DNA from: SCQX01 sp035720945
GTDB taxonomy: Bacteria > Pseudomonadota > Gammaproteobacteria > Burkholderiales > Burkholderiaceae_B
Length of the DNA stretch: 15,434 nucleotides
Assembly (NCBI GenBank): GCA_035720945.1
Contig: DASTNK010000156.1
Coordinates: 1-15,434, forward strand
Direction of reading: 5' to 3'
In this document: in pieces, positions 1 through 6,792 of the stretch
Numbering within the stretch: the stretch's first letter is position 1
Layout: every line of letters starts with the position of its first letter
Position numbers and translations under genes: made by a program
The notes under the pieces: generated by a model
Databases searched by the model: none
What the model was told of the DNA's origin: nothing
What the model saw: only the letters and a program-made list of their open reading frames with translations

Positions 1-1
1 T

Positions 2-2815
2 GAGCTCAGTTCGGTCGACGACGCCGTCACTGACGCGGACAAGGCGAAACTGCTCGATTCGCTGCGCCGTTCCCACGGTGGAGACGAGGGCAAGAAAATT
101 ACCTTGACGCGCCGGCAGACCTCCGAGATCCGACAGGCCGATAGTTCGGGCCGATCCCGGACCATCCAGGTCGAAGTTCGCAAAAAACGCGTGTTCGTGA
201 AACGGGATCCCGCCGAGATCGTGGCCGAGGCCAAGGCGGCGTCGGAGGACACGTCGGCGGAGTTGGCGGTCGTATCCGAAGCGGTTGAAACTCCGGATCA
301 CGCCATCGCCCCTGTCGCACCCGAGACGGCCAGCCCGGTTCTCCCGGACGAGGTGCATGACGAGCCCGTCGCGGCCATCGTTCCGGAGCCCGCGCCCGAA
401 CCTGAAGCGATTGAAGCGGTGGTTCCGAACGAACCCGATGCGCCGTCGGCGCCGGAAGCCGCCCCGGCCGCCCCTGAAGTAGCGCCAGTCGCCGCGTCGG
501 CACAGGAAGCCGCAACCGCGCAGCCCGTGGCCGAGTCGGCCAACGAGGGCGACGAGGGCGACACCCCCGTTTCAGCGAAACCGGCCGACAAGGCGCCACG
601 CAACACAGCCAAAGCGCGCCGCGCCGCCGCGGTCGAAGCGAATCCGAATCACGAGGCCGACGAAGAGCGTGAACGCGCCCGTCGCGCTTCGGAAGCGGAA
701 GCGGCCGCCTTGCGCGCCATGCTGAATCGGCCCCGGAAAGTGTTGACGGCTCCGGAACCCGCGGGTCTGTCGGGCACGCTGCACAAACCCGCAGCGGTCA
801 AGGGGGCGGTCAAGAAGGACGCCAAGGCGGGAACCGAGCCTAAGAAGGTGATCAAGACCGCGGACGTTTCCTCGTCCTGGTCCGACGACAGCGGCAGGAA
901 GAAACCAGCTGCGCGCGCGGATGCGGCCCCGTCCACTCCCAGCCGTGATGGTTGGCGTGCGGGCGGCAAGGCGGGGCGCGGCGGTGGTCGCGCCGGACGT
1001 GGCGCGCGGGGACGCAACGCACAAGCCGAACACAAGGATATGCAGCCCACCGAGTTCATCGCGCGCGAGGTGCATGTGCCCGAAACCATCACCGTTGCCG
1101 ATCTCGCCCACAAAATGTCGGTGAAGGCCGCGGAGGTCATCAAGCAACTCATGAAGCTTGGCCAGATGGTCACCATCAATCAGGTGCTCGACCAGGAAAC
1201 CGCCATGATTGTGGTCGAGGAACTGGGGCACCAGGCCATTGCCGCCAAGCTCGATGATCCGGAAGCTTTCCTCGATGTCGACGACGATACGCAGTCCGAG
1301 GCCGAGGCGCTGCCCCGCGCACCGGTGGTCACCGTCATGGGCCACGTCGATCACGGCAAGACGTCGTTGCTCGATTACGTGCGCCGCACCAAGGTGGCGT
1401 CGGGCGAGGCCGGTGGTATCACGCAGCATATCGGCGCATACAACGTCCAGACCAGCAAAGGCATGATCACCTTCCTCGATACCCCGGGGCACGAGGCGTT
1501 CACGGCCATGCGTGCGCGTGGCACCAAGGCGACCGACATCGTCATCCTGGTGGTGGCCGCCGATGACGGCGTGATGCCCCAGACCAAAGAGGCCATTCAC
1601 CATGCCAAGGCGGCGGGTGTGCCGCTGGTGGTAGCCATCAACAAGATCGACAAACAGGATGCCAACCCCGACCGCGTCAAACAGGAGCTGGTCGCCGAGG
1701 AGGTCGTTCCCGAGGAATACGGTGGCGACGTGCCGTTCGTGTCTGTGTCGGCCAAGACTGGTCAGGGCATCGATGATCTGCTCGACAACGTCCTGTTGCA
1801 GGCTGAGATGCTCGAACTCAAGGCGCCGGTCGAAGCACCTGCCAAGGGTATCGTGATCGAAGCCCGGCTGGACAAGGGGCGGGGCCCCGTGGCCACGATC
1901 TTGGTCCAGAGCGGTACCTTGTCGCGTGGCGACGCGGTCTTGATCGGCGCCAGCTATGGCCGGGTGCGTGCCATGCTCAACGAGAATGGCAAACCCATCA
2001 ACAGCGCGGGTCCTTCCATTCCCGTCGAAATCCAGGGCCTCACCGAGGTTCCGGCCGCGGGCGATGAGGTCATCGTGCTGGCCGATGAGCGCAAGGCGCG
2101 CGAAATCGCGCTCTTCCGCCAGGGTAAGTTCCGCGACGTCAAGCTGGCCCGGCAGCAGGCCGCCAAACTCGAATCCATGTTCGACAATATTGGCGAAGGC
2201 TCGCAAACACTGGCCCTCATCGTCAAGACCGACGTTCAGGGCTCCCAGGAGGCGTTGGTTACCGCCCTGGTCAAGCTGTCCACCAATGAGGTCCGTGTGG
2301 ATGTGGTCCACGCCGCTGTGGGGGGTATCTCCGAAAGTGACGTGAATCTGGCCATCGCCTCGCATGCGGTGGTCATCGGTTTCAACGTGCGCGCCGAGCA
2401 AAGCGCCAAGAAACTGGCCGAGCACAACGGAATCGATCTGCGCTACTACAACATCATCTACGATGCCGTGGACGACGTGCGCAATGCCATGTCGGGCATG
2501 TTGGCGCCTGAGAAGAAAGAAGAAGTCATTGGCTTGGTCGAGATCCGCGAAGTCTTCAACGTCTCGCGCGTGGGGAACATCGCGGGCTGCATGGTGGTCG
2601 ACGGGCTCGTGCGCCGGGATTCCCAGGCGCGGCTGCTGCGGAACAACGTGGTGCAGTGGACCGGCATGCTCGATTCCCTGCGCCGCTTCAAAGACGATGT
2701 CAAGGAAGTCAAGTCCGGCTTCGACTGCGGTATCACGCTCAAGGGCAACAACGATATCCAGATCGGCGACCAACTCGAAATCTTCGAGATCAAGGAAGTC
2801 GCCAGGACGCTGTGA
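2..2815 (+). CDS. infB: Translation initiation factor IF2 (5' end outside window)
   Basis: IF2 is the GTPase that brings fMet-tRNA to the 30S subunit and promotes 70S joining. The reading frame is open from base 2, so the gene starts upstream; 937 residues are visible. The TTG at 104 is internal, because the IF2-associated motif (GKKITLTRRQTSEIRQ) spans it. A long Ala/Pro/Glu-rich linker (about 230-580) is followed by a basic stretch and a Gly/Arg-rich patch (about 944-1020). Next come the second IF2_N domain (about 1070-1240) and the GTPase domain. The latter has G1 GHVDHGKT at 1340-1363, G3 DTPGH from 1478 and G4 NKID at 1640-1651. The C-terminal IF2 domains follow to the stop. The stop lies 2 bases before the rbfA start, as in a nusA-infB-rbfA operon. 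Identity is certain; only the start is missing. Confidence 0.97.
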   Translation, partial: ELSSVDDAVTDADKAKLLDSLRRSHGGDEGKKITLTRRQTSEIRQADSSGRSRTIQVEVRKKRVFVKRDPAEIVAEAKAASEDTSAELAVVSEAVETPDHAIAPVAPETASPVLPDEVHDEPVAAIVPEPAPEPEAIEAVVPNEPDAPSAPEAAPAAPEVAPVAASAQEAATAQPVAESANEGDEGDTPVSAKPADKAPRNTAKARRAAAVEANPNHEADEERERARRASEAEAAALRAMLNRPRKVLTAPEPAGLSGTLHKPAAVKGAVKKDAKAGTEPKKVIKTADVSSSWSDDSGRKKPAARADAAPSTPSRDGWRAGGKAGRGGGRAGRGARGRNAQAEHKDMQPTEFIAREVHVPETITVADLAHKMSVKAAEVIKQLMKLGQMVTINQVLDQETAMIVVEELGHQAIAAKLDDPEAFLDVDDDTQSEAEALPRAPVVTVMGHVDHGKTSLLDYVRRTKVASGEAGGITQHIGAYNVQTSKGMITFLDTPGHEAFTAMRARGTKATDIVILVVAADDGVMPQTKEAIHHAKAAGVPLVVAINKIDKQDANPDRVKQELVAEEVVPEEYGGDVPFVSVSAKTGQGIDDLLDNVLLQAEMLELKAPVEAPAKGIVIEARLDKGRGPVATILVQSGTLSRGDAVLIGASYGRVRAMLNENGKPINSAGPSIPVEIQGLTEVPAAGDEVIVLADERKAREIALFRQGKFRDVKLARQQAAKLESMFDNIGEGSQTLALIVKTDVQGSQEALVTALVKLSTNEVRVDVVHAAVGGISESDVNLAIASHAVVIGFNVRAEQSAKKLAEHNGIDLRYYNIIYDAVDDVRNAMSGMLAPEKKEEVIGLVEIREVFNVSRVGNIAGCMVVDGLVRRDSQARLLRNNVVQWTGMLDSLRRFKDDVKEVKSGFDCGITLKGNNDIQIGDQLEIFEIKEVARTL

Positions 2816-2817
2816 TC

Positions 2818-3222
2818 ATGGGTCGACACAAATACAAGCCAAACCCCGGCCGCAACACGCGGCTCGCCGACCAGATCCAAAAGGATCTGGCCGGCCTGAT
2901 TCAGCGTGAGATCGATATCGCGCGCGCGGGGCTGGTCACGCTCACGGGCGTGGATCTGTCGGCTGATTACGCGCACGCCAAGGTGTATTTCACGGTCATG
3001 GGGGCAGAACCCCAGGCCGCAGCCGAGGCGTTGAACGAAAAAGCGGGCTGGCTGCATTCGCTGTTGTTCAAGATGCTGCACATCCACACGGTGCCCACCC
3101 TGCGGTTCGTGCACGACGATCAATTGGCGCGAGGCATCGCGCTGTCCCACCTGATCGACCAGGCCAATCGGCCCGGGGTGTTCACCCCGGCCGTGCCCGA
3201 CGATCCCGACGAACAGCCCTGA
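2818..3222 (+). CDS. rbfA: Ribosome-binding factor A (30S maturation)
   Basis: RbfA is a small KH-fold protein that binds 16S rRNA near helix 1 during late 30S maturation and cold adaptation. The product is 134 residues, typical for the family. It carries the usual basic N-terminus (MGRHKYKPNPGRNTRLADQI), the early segment ending in QREI, a central HAKVYFTVMG strand and a C-terminal region with the conserved LRF..DD pattern (TLRFVHDD). The frame is open further upstream, but ATG 2818 is chosen because the protein aligns from here and an AGGA (2804-2807) sits 10 bases before it. It lies 2 bases after infB, so translational coupling is likely. The acidic/proline tail (PDDPDEQP) is not conserved. 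A 6-bp hairpin encloses the stop codon. Confidence 0.95.
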   Translation: MGRHKYKPNPGRNTRLADQIQKDLAGLIQREIDIARAGLVTLTGVDLSADYAHAKVYFTVMGAEPQAAAEALNEKAGWLHSLLFKMLHIHTVPTLRFVHDDQLARGIALSHLIDQANRPGVFTPAVPDDPDEQP

Positions 3223-3230
3223 GGCTGTCG
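3210..3230 (+). repeat. Small hairpin enclosing the rbfA stop codon
   Basis: ACAGCC (3213-3218) pairs perfectly with GGCTGT (3223-3228) around a CTGA loop that contains the rbfA TGA stop (3220-3222). Two further pairs (3210-3211 with 3229-3230) form across a bulged A. It is followed by CGTTTCCC, a weak U-tract at best, so it is more likely an RNA processing or pausing element than an efficient terminator. A second self-complementary stretch, CCGGGGTG/CACCCCGG, lies just upstream at 3173-3190. Function is unknown; the pairing is directly visible. Confidence 0.5.
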
Positions 3231-3247
3231 TTTCCCAAGGTCAAACG

Positions 3248-4006
3248 ATGGCTACGCGACGCGGGCAGGCGCTCGATGGTGTCTTGTTGCTGGACAAACC
3301 AGAAGGTTTGTCCAGCAATCACGCTTTGCAGCGCGCGCGGCGCGCGCTTGACGCGCGCAAGGCCGGGCACACGGGCACGCTCGATCCATTCGCCACGGGG
3401 CTTCTCGTCTGCTGCCTTGGGCGGGCCACCAAGATCGCTGGCATCATGCTGGATGCGGACAAAGCCTACGAAGCGACGTTGCGCTTTGGCGAGGAAACCG
3501 ACTCCGGCGATCTGACGGGGCATGTCCAGTTCAGTGCTCCCACTCCCTTCGGTGGGGTATCCAGAGAGGAGCTCGAAACGGCGATGGAAGGGTTCCGCGG
3601 CGAGATCGAGCAAATTCCACCCATGCATTCGGCGCTCAAGCGTGACGGCAAACCTTTGTACGAGTATGCTCGACAAGGCATCACGCTCGAACGCGCATCG
3701 CGGCGGGTTGTCGTGCATCGCCTCGAAACACTGGATTTTTCCGGCACCGAGGCTCGTCTCCTGGTTCATTGCAGCAAGGGCACCTATGTGCGCACGCTTG
3801 CCCAGGACATCGGTCGCCGGCTGGGCTGCGGCGCACATCTCGTGGCGTTGCGCCGCACCCGTGTGGGGCCGTTCCGGATCGAAGACGCGGTTGCCCTCGA
3901 TGCCCTGCAGTCCATGGCCAACCCCGCCTCCAGGCTGACGCCGCTGGACGCGCTGCCTGACGGCCTACTACCCGATACCCTCAAACAAAAGGACACATCA
4001 TCATGA
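3248..4006 (+). CDS. truB: tRNA pseudouridine(55) synthase TruB
   Basis: TruB converts U55 in the T-loop of tRNAs to pseudouridine and also acts as a tRNA chaperone. The protein is 252 residues. Visible motifs are LLLDKPEGLSSN near the N-terminus (residues 13-24), the catalytic motif GHTGTLDPFATGLL with Asp46 as the predicted nucleophile, the KAYEATLRFG strand, the PPMHSALK segment and the C-terminal KGTYVRTLAQDIG motif. The length and lack of a long tail suggest a short or rudimentary C-terminal PUA region. The start ATG has AAGG (3237-3240) 7 bases upstream. The gene follows rbfA by 25 bases and overlaps typA by four bases (ATGA, 4003-4006). An unusual perfect hairpin lies in codons 14-24. 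Confidence 0.96.
   Translation: MATRRGQALDGVLLLDKPEGLSSNHALQRARRALDARKAGHTGTLDPFATGLLVCCLGRATKIAGIMLDADKAYEATLRFGEETDSGDLTGHVQFSAPTPFGGVSREELETAMEGFRGEIEQIPPMHSALKRDGKPLYEYARQGITLERASRRVVVHRLETLDFSGTEARLLVHCSKGTYVRTLAQDIGRRLGCGAHLVALRRTRVGPFRIEDAVALDALQSMANPASRLTPLDALPDGLLPDTLKQKDTSS
3287..3318 (+). repeat. Perfect 14-bp inverted repeat inside truB
   Basis: The arm TTGCTGGACAAACC (3287-3300) is exactly complementary to GGTTTGTCCAGCAA (3305-3318), with an AGAA loop (3301-3304). A G-U pair (3286/3319) would extend it in RNA. It starts 39 bases downstream of the A of the truB ATG and covers the conserved LDKPxGxSS motif. No T-run follows, so it is not a standard terminator. Part of the symmetry is imposed by the protein motif, but the codons that complete it are AT-ending (AAA, CCA, GGT, TTG) in a GC-rich gene. 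Confidence 0.85.
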
Positions 4007-5823
4007 ACCGCGCCCTGCGCAACGTAGCCATCATCGCGCACGTCGACCACGGCAAGACCACACTGGTCGATCAGTTGCTGCGCCAGTCCGGCACCTTCCG
4101 GGACAATCAGCAGATATCCGAGCGGGTCATGGACTCGGGCGACATCGAGCGAGAGCGTGGCATCACGATTCTCTCGAAGAATTGCGCCGTCGAATACGAG
4201 GGCACGCATATCAATATTGTGGATACGCCGGGGCACGCCGACTTCGGCGGCGAGGTTGAACGGGTGCTGTCCATGGTCGACGGCGTGCTGCTTCTGGTTG
4301 ATGCGGTCGAAGGGCCCATGCCGCAGACGCGTTTCGTCACGCGCAAGGCGCTGGCGCTCGGGCTGCGTCCTATCGTCGTGGTCAACAAGATCGATCGGCC
4401 GGGTGCGCGCCCCGACCATGTCGTCAACGCCACCTTCGATCTCTTCGACAAGCTGGGCGCGACGGAAGAGCAACTCGATTTCCCGGTGGTGTACGCCTCG
4501 GGCCTGTCCGGCTACGCCGGCCTGACCGATGACGTGCGCGAGGGCGACATGCGCCCCCTGTTCGAGGCCATTCTCAAGCATGTTCCTCAGCGCGAGGATG
4601 ATGCCGAGGGGCCTCTGCAGCTGCAGATCGTTTCACTGGACTACAGCAGCTACGTGGGCAAGATCGGCATTGGCCGCATCAACCGGGGCCGTGTGCGCGC
4701 CGGCCAGGATGTGCTGGTGAAGTTCGGCCCGGAAGGCGAATCGATCAAAGGTCGGATCAACCAGGTTCTGACGTTCCACGGGCTCGAGCGCAAGCTTGTG
4801 GATGAGGCGCAGGCCGGCGATATCGTGCTGATCAATGGCATCGAGGAGCTTGGCATCGGCTGTACCGTCATGGATCCTGAGCAGGCCGAGGCTTTGCCGC
4901 TGTTGCGCATCGACGAACCGACGTTGACGATGAACTTCATGGTGAATTCGTCGCCACTGGCTGGGCGTGAAGGCAAGTACGTCACGAGCCGTCAGGTGCG
5001 TGACCGGCTCGAGCGCGAGCTCAAATCCAACGTGGCGCTACGCGTCAATGACACCGCCGACGACATGGTTTTCGAAGTGTGTGGACGGGGCGAACTGCAC
5101 TTGACGATCCTGCTGGAGAACATGCGGCGCGAAGGCTATGAATTGGCCGTCTCACGGCCCCGGGTCGTTCTCAAGGAAATCGATGGGGTGCGCATGGAAC
5201 CCTTCGAGTTGCTGACGGTCGATGTCGAGGACGGGCATCAAGGTTCCGTCATGGAGGAACTGGGTCGCCGCAAGGGTGATCTGCAGGACATGGTGGCGGA
5301 TGGTCGCGGGCGCACACGCCTCGAATATCGCATTCCCGCGCGTGGCCTGATCGGTTTCCAGAGCGAATTCCTGACACTGACGCGTGGCACGGGTCTCATG
5401 AGCCATATCTTCGACGATTACGCACCGATGCGCGAAGGCGGGGTGGGTGAGCGGCGCAATGGCGTGCTGATCAGTCAGGACGACGGGGCGGCGGTGGCCT
5501 ATGCGCTGTGGAAGTTGCAAGAGCGTGGGCGCATGTTCGTGAGCCCGGGAGAGGCGTTGTACGAAGGCATGATCATCGGTATCCACAGCCGGGACAATGA
5601 TCTGGTGGTCAATCCCATCAAGGAGAAGAAGCTCACCAACGTTCGTTCTTCTGGAAAGGACGAGCACATCGATCTGGTTCCGCCCGTTCGCCTGACGCTG
5701 GAGTACGCGGTGGAATTCATTTCCGATGACGAGCTGGTCGAAGTCACGCCCAAATCCATCCGGTTGCGCAAGCGCTATCTACAAGAGCACGAGCGCCGTC
5801 GCGCGCAGCGCGAAGGGGCCTGA
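4003..5823 (+). CDS. typA: Ribosome-associated translational GTPase TypA/BipA
   Basis: TypA/BipA is an EF-G-like GTPase that binds the 70S A-site region and assists 50S assembly and growth at low temperature or under stress. At 606 residues it matches the family length. GTPase motifs are AHVDHGKT (12-19), the switch I RERGITI, DTPGH (74-78) and NKID (128-131, followed by RPGARP, typical of TypA). The beta-barrel domain follows, then the EF-G III/V-like domains with GRGELHL and the family-specific C-terminal domain (NPIKEKKLTNVRSS). The start has AAAAGGA (3987-3993) 9 bases upstream and overlaps the truB stop, indicating translational coupling. It is the last gene of the operon, and a terminator lies about 55 bases downstream. 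Confidence 0.97.
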   Translation: MNRALRNVAIIAHVDHGKTTLVDQLLRQSGTFRDNQQISERVMDSGDIERERGITILSKNCAVEYEGTHINIVDTPGHADFGGEVERVLSMVDGVLLLVDAVEGPMPQTRFVTRKALALGLRPIVVVNKIDRPGARPDHVVNATFDLFDKLGATEEQLDFPVVYASGLSGYAGLTDDVREGDMRPLFEAILKHVPQREDDAEGPLQLQIVSLDYSSYVGKIGIGRINRGRVRAGQDVLVKFGPEGESIKGRINQVLTFHGLERKLVDEAQAGDIVLINGIEELGIGCTVMDPEQAEALPLLRIDEPTLTMNFMVNSSPLAGREGKYVTSRQVRDRLERELKSNVALRVNDTADDMVFEVCGRGELHLTILLENMRREGYELAVSRPRVVLKEIDGVRMEPFELLTVDVEDGHQGSVMEELGRRKGDLQDMVADGRGRTRLEYRIPARGLIGFQSEFLTLTRGTGLMSHIFDDYAPMREGGVGERRNGVLISQDDGAAVAYALWKLQERGRMFVSPGEALYEGMIIGIHSRDNDLVVNPIKEKKLTNVRSSGKDEHIDLVPPVRLTLEYAVEFISDDELVEVTPKSIRLRKRYLQEHERRRAQREGA

Positions 5824-5877
5824 CGCTTCCCCGTCTCGAGACGGCGGGTTCCCCGACCGTTCATGCCTTTTGAAATG

Positions 5878-5925
5878 AACAATGCCCCGGCACCGGACTG
5901 ATCGGCCCGGGGCATTGTTTCTTTG
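5878..5925 (+). terminator. Rho-independent terminator after typA
   Basis: A 13-bp perfect stem (5878-5890 with 5907-5919; core CAATGCCCCGG/CCGGGGCATTG) closes a 16-base loop that can itself form a 3-bp CCG/CGG pairing. It runs into TTTCTTT on the + strand, which ends the infB-typA operon. Just upstream, GTTCAT (5859-5864) can pair with ATGAAC (5875-5880). That small hairpin shares three bases with the terminator stem. A 14-base perfect palindrome CCGTCTCGAGACGG lies at 5831-5844. Confidence 0.88.
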
Positions 5926-5983
5926 GGCGCTATCTGCTGAAATACAGGCTGGATAGGGGCCGGCGCACGGTCGGCCCCCCACG

Positions 5984-6784
5984 ATGGACCGGACGGTGAA
6001 AATGAGCGTGGATGCGGCGGGCAAGGGTGTGCAGGGCAAGGTGGCGTTGGTGACTGGCGCGGGCAGCGGGATTGGTCGAGCGGTGGCGCTTGAACTGCTG
6101 GCGCATGGCTATCGGGTGGTGTTGGCCGGCCGACGCGGGGAAACCCTGGAGCAGACCATCGGGTTGGCCTCGACCGAGGCTGGAACGCGGGCGCTTGCGG
6201 TGCCCACCGATGTCAGTGATGAGCAAGCGGTCGACGCGCTGTTCGCGGAAATTCAACGCGTTCACGGGCGGTTGGATGTGCTGTTCAACAACGCTGGCCG
6301 GGGTGCTCCCGCCGTACCTATAGATGAACTTCCTGTCGAAACCTGGCGCGCGGTGGTCGATGTGAATCTCACCGGCATGTTCCTGTGTGCGCGGGCCGCG
6401 GTGCGCCTGATGAAGGTTCAGCAACCACGGGGCGGTCGCATCATCAACAACGGATCCATTTCGGCGCACGCGCCACGACCCATGACCGTCGCCTATACCG
6501 CCACCAAGCATGCCGTCACGGGCTTGACCAAATCCCTATCACTCGACGGGCGGGCCCATGACATCGTTTGCGGCCAGATCGACATCGGCAACGCAGCCAC
6601 CGACATGACAGAACGCATGGCGGCGGGCATTCTGCAGGCAGATGGCGGCATCCGTGTCGAGCCGCGCATGGACGTGCGCGAAGTGGCCCGCGCCGTGCGC
6701 CACATGGCCGATCTGCCATTGGGCGTCAACACGCAGTTCATGACCATCATGGCCAGCGCCATGCCGTACGTGGGGCGGGGCTGA
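5984..6784 (+). CDS. SDR-family oxidoreductase
   Basis: This is a classical short-chain dehydrogenase/reductase of 266 residues, an NAD(P)-dependent alcohol or carbonyl oxidoreductase of unknown substrate. Visible motifs are the Rossmann TGAGSGIG (24-31), NNAG (102-105) and the catalytic set Asn128, Ser158, Tyr171 and Lys175 (YTATK). Arg50-Arg51 at the end of the second beta strand, in place of an acidic residue, suggests NADPH preference (inference). The C-terminal part (GQIDIGNAATDMTERM) replaces the common PGxxxT region. An in-frame ATG at 6002 is an alternative start; neither has a strong Shine-Dalgarno sequence. The gene stands alone between the typA terminator and the convergent gabD, whose end lies 8 bases away. 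No promoter was identified with confidence in the 5926-5983 leader. Confidence 0.85.
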   Translation: MDRTVKMSVDAAGKGVQGKVALVTGAGSGIGRAVALELLAHGYRVVLAGRRGETLEQTIGLASTEAGTRALAVPTDVSDEQAVDALFAEIQRVHGRLDVLFNNAGRGAPAVPIDELPVETWRAVVDVNLTGMFLCARAAVRLMKVQQPRGGRIINNGSISAHAPRPMTVAYTATKHAVTGLTKSLSLDGRAHDIVCGQIDIGNAATDMTERMAAGILQADGGIRVEPRMDVREVARAVRHMADLPLGVNTQFMTIMASAMPYVGRG

Positions 6785-6792
6785 CGCGCCGG

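Noticed and set aside
104..106. TTG as the infB start codon
   Set aside because: The frame is open back to base 2 and encodes the conserved IF2-associated motif across this point, so the true start is outside the window.
572..2773. Long (733-codon) open frame antisense to infB
   Set aside because: Its His/Asp/Leu/Gly-rich product has no recognisable family and is what GC-rich codon usage of infB produces on the opposite strand. No start signals or independent evidence.
2656..2817. Upstream extension of rbfA in the same frame
   Set aside because: It overlaps the conserved end of infB, and RbfA homology starts at MGRHKYKP with a Shine-Dalgarno at 2804.
3328..3359. CRISPR-like or tandem repeat in the GC-rich truB segment
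   Set aside because: No spaced repeat units; it is low-complexity coding sequence.
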